Assembly: GCA_028282395.1 (NCBI GenBank) | Contig: JANQHY010000223.1 | Span: 1-9,659 of the forward strand | Reading direction: 5' to 3' | DNA length: 9,659 nt | From: Gammaproteobacteria bacterium | GTDB lineage: Bacteria > Pseudomonadota > Gammaproteobacteria > UBA12402 | Shown here: positions 8,874 through 9,659 of the stretch, one piece after another | Layout: every line of letters begins with the position of its first letter | Numbering within the stretch: position 1 is the stretch's first letter | Made by a program: the position numbers and the translations under genes | The notes under the pieces: model-generated | What the model was told of the DNA's origin: nothing | What the model saw: the letters and a program-made list of their open reading frames with translations, nothing else | Database searches by the model: none

Positions 8874-9158
8874 TTACATCTTAAAGATTTTAGAATGTGA
8901 GCCAATATCAACAAGCTTGAGCACTTCATTTTCAACCACAAAATACAAAAGCAGATCGTCTGGTCTGATATGGCACTCACGCATTCCGGTAAATTTCCCT
9001 TTCAGTTCATGGTCGCGGTATTTCAGAGGTAGTTGTTTTCGATACTGCAGCATATCTAATATCAAGAACAACTCATCTAGAAACTTCTTATCTCTTTTAT
9101 ATTTTTTATAAGATTTCTTAAAGGATTTTGACTGCTCAATCCGAAGCTTAGCTTGCAT
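8874..9158 (-). CDS. YafQ-like mRNA interferase toxin (RelE superfamily)
   Basis: The 94-residue basic protein resembles YafQ, a ribosome-dependent endoribonuclease that cuts mRNA at the A site. With the ATG at 9158, the key positions coincide with E. coli numbering: H50 in RDH, H63 in ECH and D67 in RPDD. GSHSKIF near the end supplies H88 and F92. The tryptophan at E. coli position 68 is an aspartate here. The N-terminal half is lysine-rich (KSFKKSYKKYKRDKKF), suiting ribosome binding. The ATG lies within the end of the antitoxin gene (11-base overlap, different frame); a TTG at 9164 is the alternative. The reading frame is intact. I left the symbol empty because the family contains many paralogues. 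Confidence 0.87.
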   Translation of the reverse strand: MQAKLRIEQSKSFKKSYKKYKRDKKFLDELFLILDMLQYRKQLPLKYRDHELKGKFTGMRECHIRPDDLLLYFVVENEVLKLVDIGSHSKIFKM

Positions 9159-9369
9159 TTTCAATGTCTTTCTTTAATTCTTCCATGCTAAAAGGCTCAT
9201 ATCCTTCTTTCTCAGCTTGCATTACAATACGATCTACCTTATCACGAAAATCCTCCGTTTCCCTGGATAAAAGAAGGCGTACAAATGAGCTTAATGATAA
9301 ACCCATAGATTTTGCCTTATGCTCAGCAAGGAATTTTAAGTTATCGTCCAGATTCACATTGATACGCAT
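9148..9369 (-). CDS. Ribbon-helix-helix antitoxin (DinJ/RelB type)
   Basis: The 73-residue product starts MRINVNLDDNLKFLAEHKAK, a beta strand followed by a helix, and continues MGLSLSSFVRLLLS. This is the ribbon-helix-helix DNA-binding fold of DinJ/RelB antitoxins. The acidic C-terminal tail (EGYEPFSMEELKKDIENAS) is the part expected to wrap the toxin. The ATG at 9369 has a GGTGGTGG stretch shortly upstream as ribosome-binding site. It precedes and overlaps the YafQ-like toxin gene, the usual antitoxin-first order. Alone or with the toxin it probably represses the operon through the palindromes at 9396-9420. Confidence 0.87.
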   Translation of the reverse strand: MRINVNLDDNLKFLAEHKAKSMGLSLSSFVRLLLSRETEDFRDKVDRIVMQAEKEGYEPFSMEELKKDIENAS

Positions 9370-9459
9370 AAAACCACCACCAAAGTGTTTAATATATGTA
9401 TAGCATACATCACTATGATGTTTTTTTCAATAAGTTTAAAAGGCTCCAAAGGCTCACTC
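9359..9459. repeat. Direct repeat copy B: functional toxin-antitoxin control region
   Basis: This 101-base block spans the first codons and the upstream region of the antitoxin gene and matches 8711-8796 in the same orientation. It is 15 bases longer, mainly through the segment forming the palindrome ATGTAT-AGC-ATACAT. Together the two copies bracket the toxin-antitoxin pair at a distance of about 650 bases. Confidence 0.75.
9396..9430 (-). promoter_or_regulatory. Toxin-antitoxin promoter with two overlapping operator palindromes
   Basis: On the minus strand TTGAAA (9425-9430) and TATGCT (9402-9407) are 17 bases apart. The -10 lies inside the perfect inverted repeat ATGTAT/ATACAT (9396-9401 and 9405-9410). 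A second perfect one, CATCA/TGATG (9408-9412 and 9416-9420), fills the spacer and shares CAT with the first. Two adjacent sites are what cooperative binding by ribbon-helix-helix dimers would need. Autorepression is inferred from this layout. Confidence 0.6.
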
Positions 9460-9520
9460 TCGTTAACGCGGACAGCACTAATTTGTGTTGATTGTTGGCG
9501 GTTCACCACATAGCGGTCTT

Positions 9521-9659
9521 TTAAGGCGTTCTGCTATCCGCTCTGCCGGTAACAACCACAATTTCATCACACAGCCAGTCCATATACCCTACCAGAGCAG
9601 ATTGACTTTGAGTGGCCGCTGCTTGTAACTCATCGGCGTATTGTCGACACAACTCCCAT
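9521..9659 (-). CDS. Partial unknown gene, last 45 codons (runs off the right edge)
   Basis: A stop-free frame enters from the right edge and ends at TAA (9521-9523). It reads WELCRQYADELQ, then SALVGYMDWLCDEIVVV, and ends TGRADSRTP. The amino-acid make-up is protein-like, and the DNA looks richer in G and C than the neighbouring toxin-antitoxin genes, which would fit acquired DNA. I recognise no family. With so little sequence a chance open frame cannot be excluded. Its stop is about 150 bases upstream of the antitoxin start, on the same strand. Confidence 0.45.
   Translation of the reverse strand, partial: WELCRQYADELQAAATQSQSALVGYMDWLCDEIVVVTGRADSRTP

Overview
The window reads as chromosomal DNA of an AT-rich gammaproteobacterium. 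Legionella or a close relative is my best guess. I infer this from the style of the thiamine operon (ThiO instead of ThiH, a fused ThiD-ThiE, a long ThiC), the remnant of a choloylglycine-hydrolase-type enzyme, a YafQ/RHH toxin-antitoxin pair and a TM2 protein. No marker gene settles the genus.

Layout. Positions 1-844 (minus) hold the N-terminal 281 residues of an unrecognised protein that runs off the left edge. After a gene-free gap (845-1161), nearly seven kilobases are one minus-strand operon, transcribed thiC-thiO-thiS-thiG-thiDE-thiF (7448 down to 1162). Its genes are separated by at most 10 bases or overlap. Upstream of thiC lies a clear TPP riboswitch aptamer (7520-7604). The leader after it has the segments expected of a translational switch that hides the thiC ribosome-binding site when TPP is bound. 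Just beyond, pointing the opposite way, is the C-terminal third of a choloylglycine hydrolase/penicillin acylase family gene, broken and lacking its catalytic N-terminus. A transposon-end-like sequence and a plus-strand hairpin terminator follow it.

The right end is accessory DNA on the minus strand: a TM2-domain membrane protein (8278-8583) with a good promoter, a toxin-antitoxin pair (RHH antitoxin 9148-9369, YafQ-like toxin 8874-9158), and the last 45 codons of an unidentified gene entering from the right edge. The antitoxin promoter block (9359-9459) carries two overlapping palindromes. A diverged copy of it lies beyond the toxin gene (8711-8796), so the pair sits between direct repeats.

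How the genes work together. ThiC makes HMP-P from AIR. ThiO oxidises glycine to the imine. ThiF adenylates ThiS and, through its own C-terminal rhodanese domain, probably helps load sulfur on it. ThiG builds the thiazole. The ThiD half of ThiDE phosphorylates HMP-P and the ThiE half joins the two rings to TMP. The final TMP kinase (ThiL) is not in the window. The riboswitch closes the feedback loop. I see no wholly new system. The best leads are the three-way leader switch, the divergent kinase half of ThiDE, the duplicated toxin-antitoxin control region and the unknown left-edge protein.
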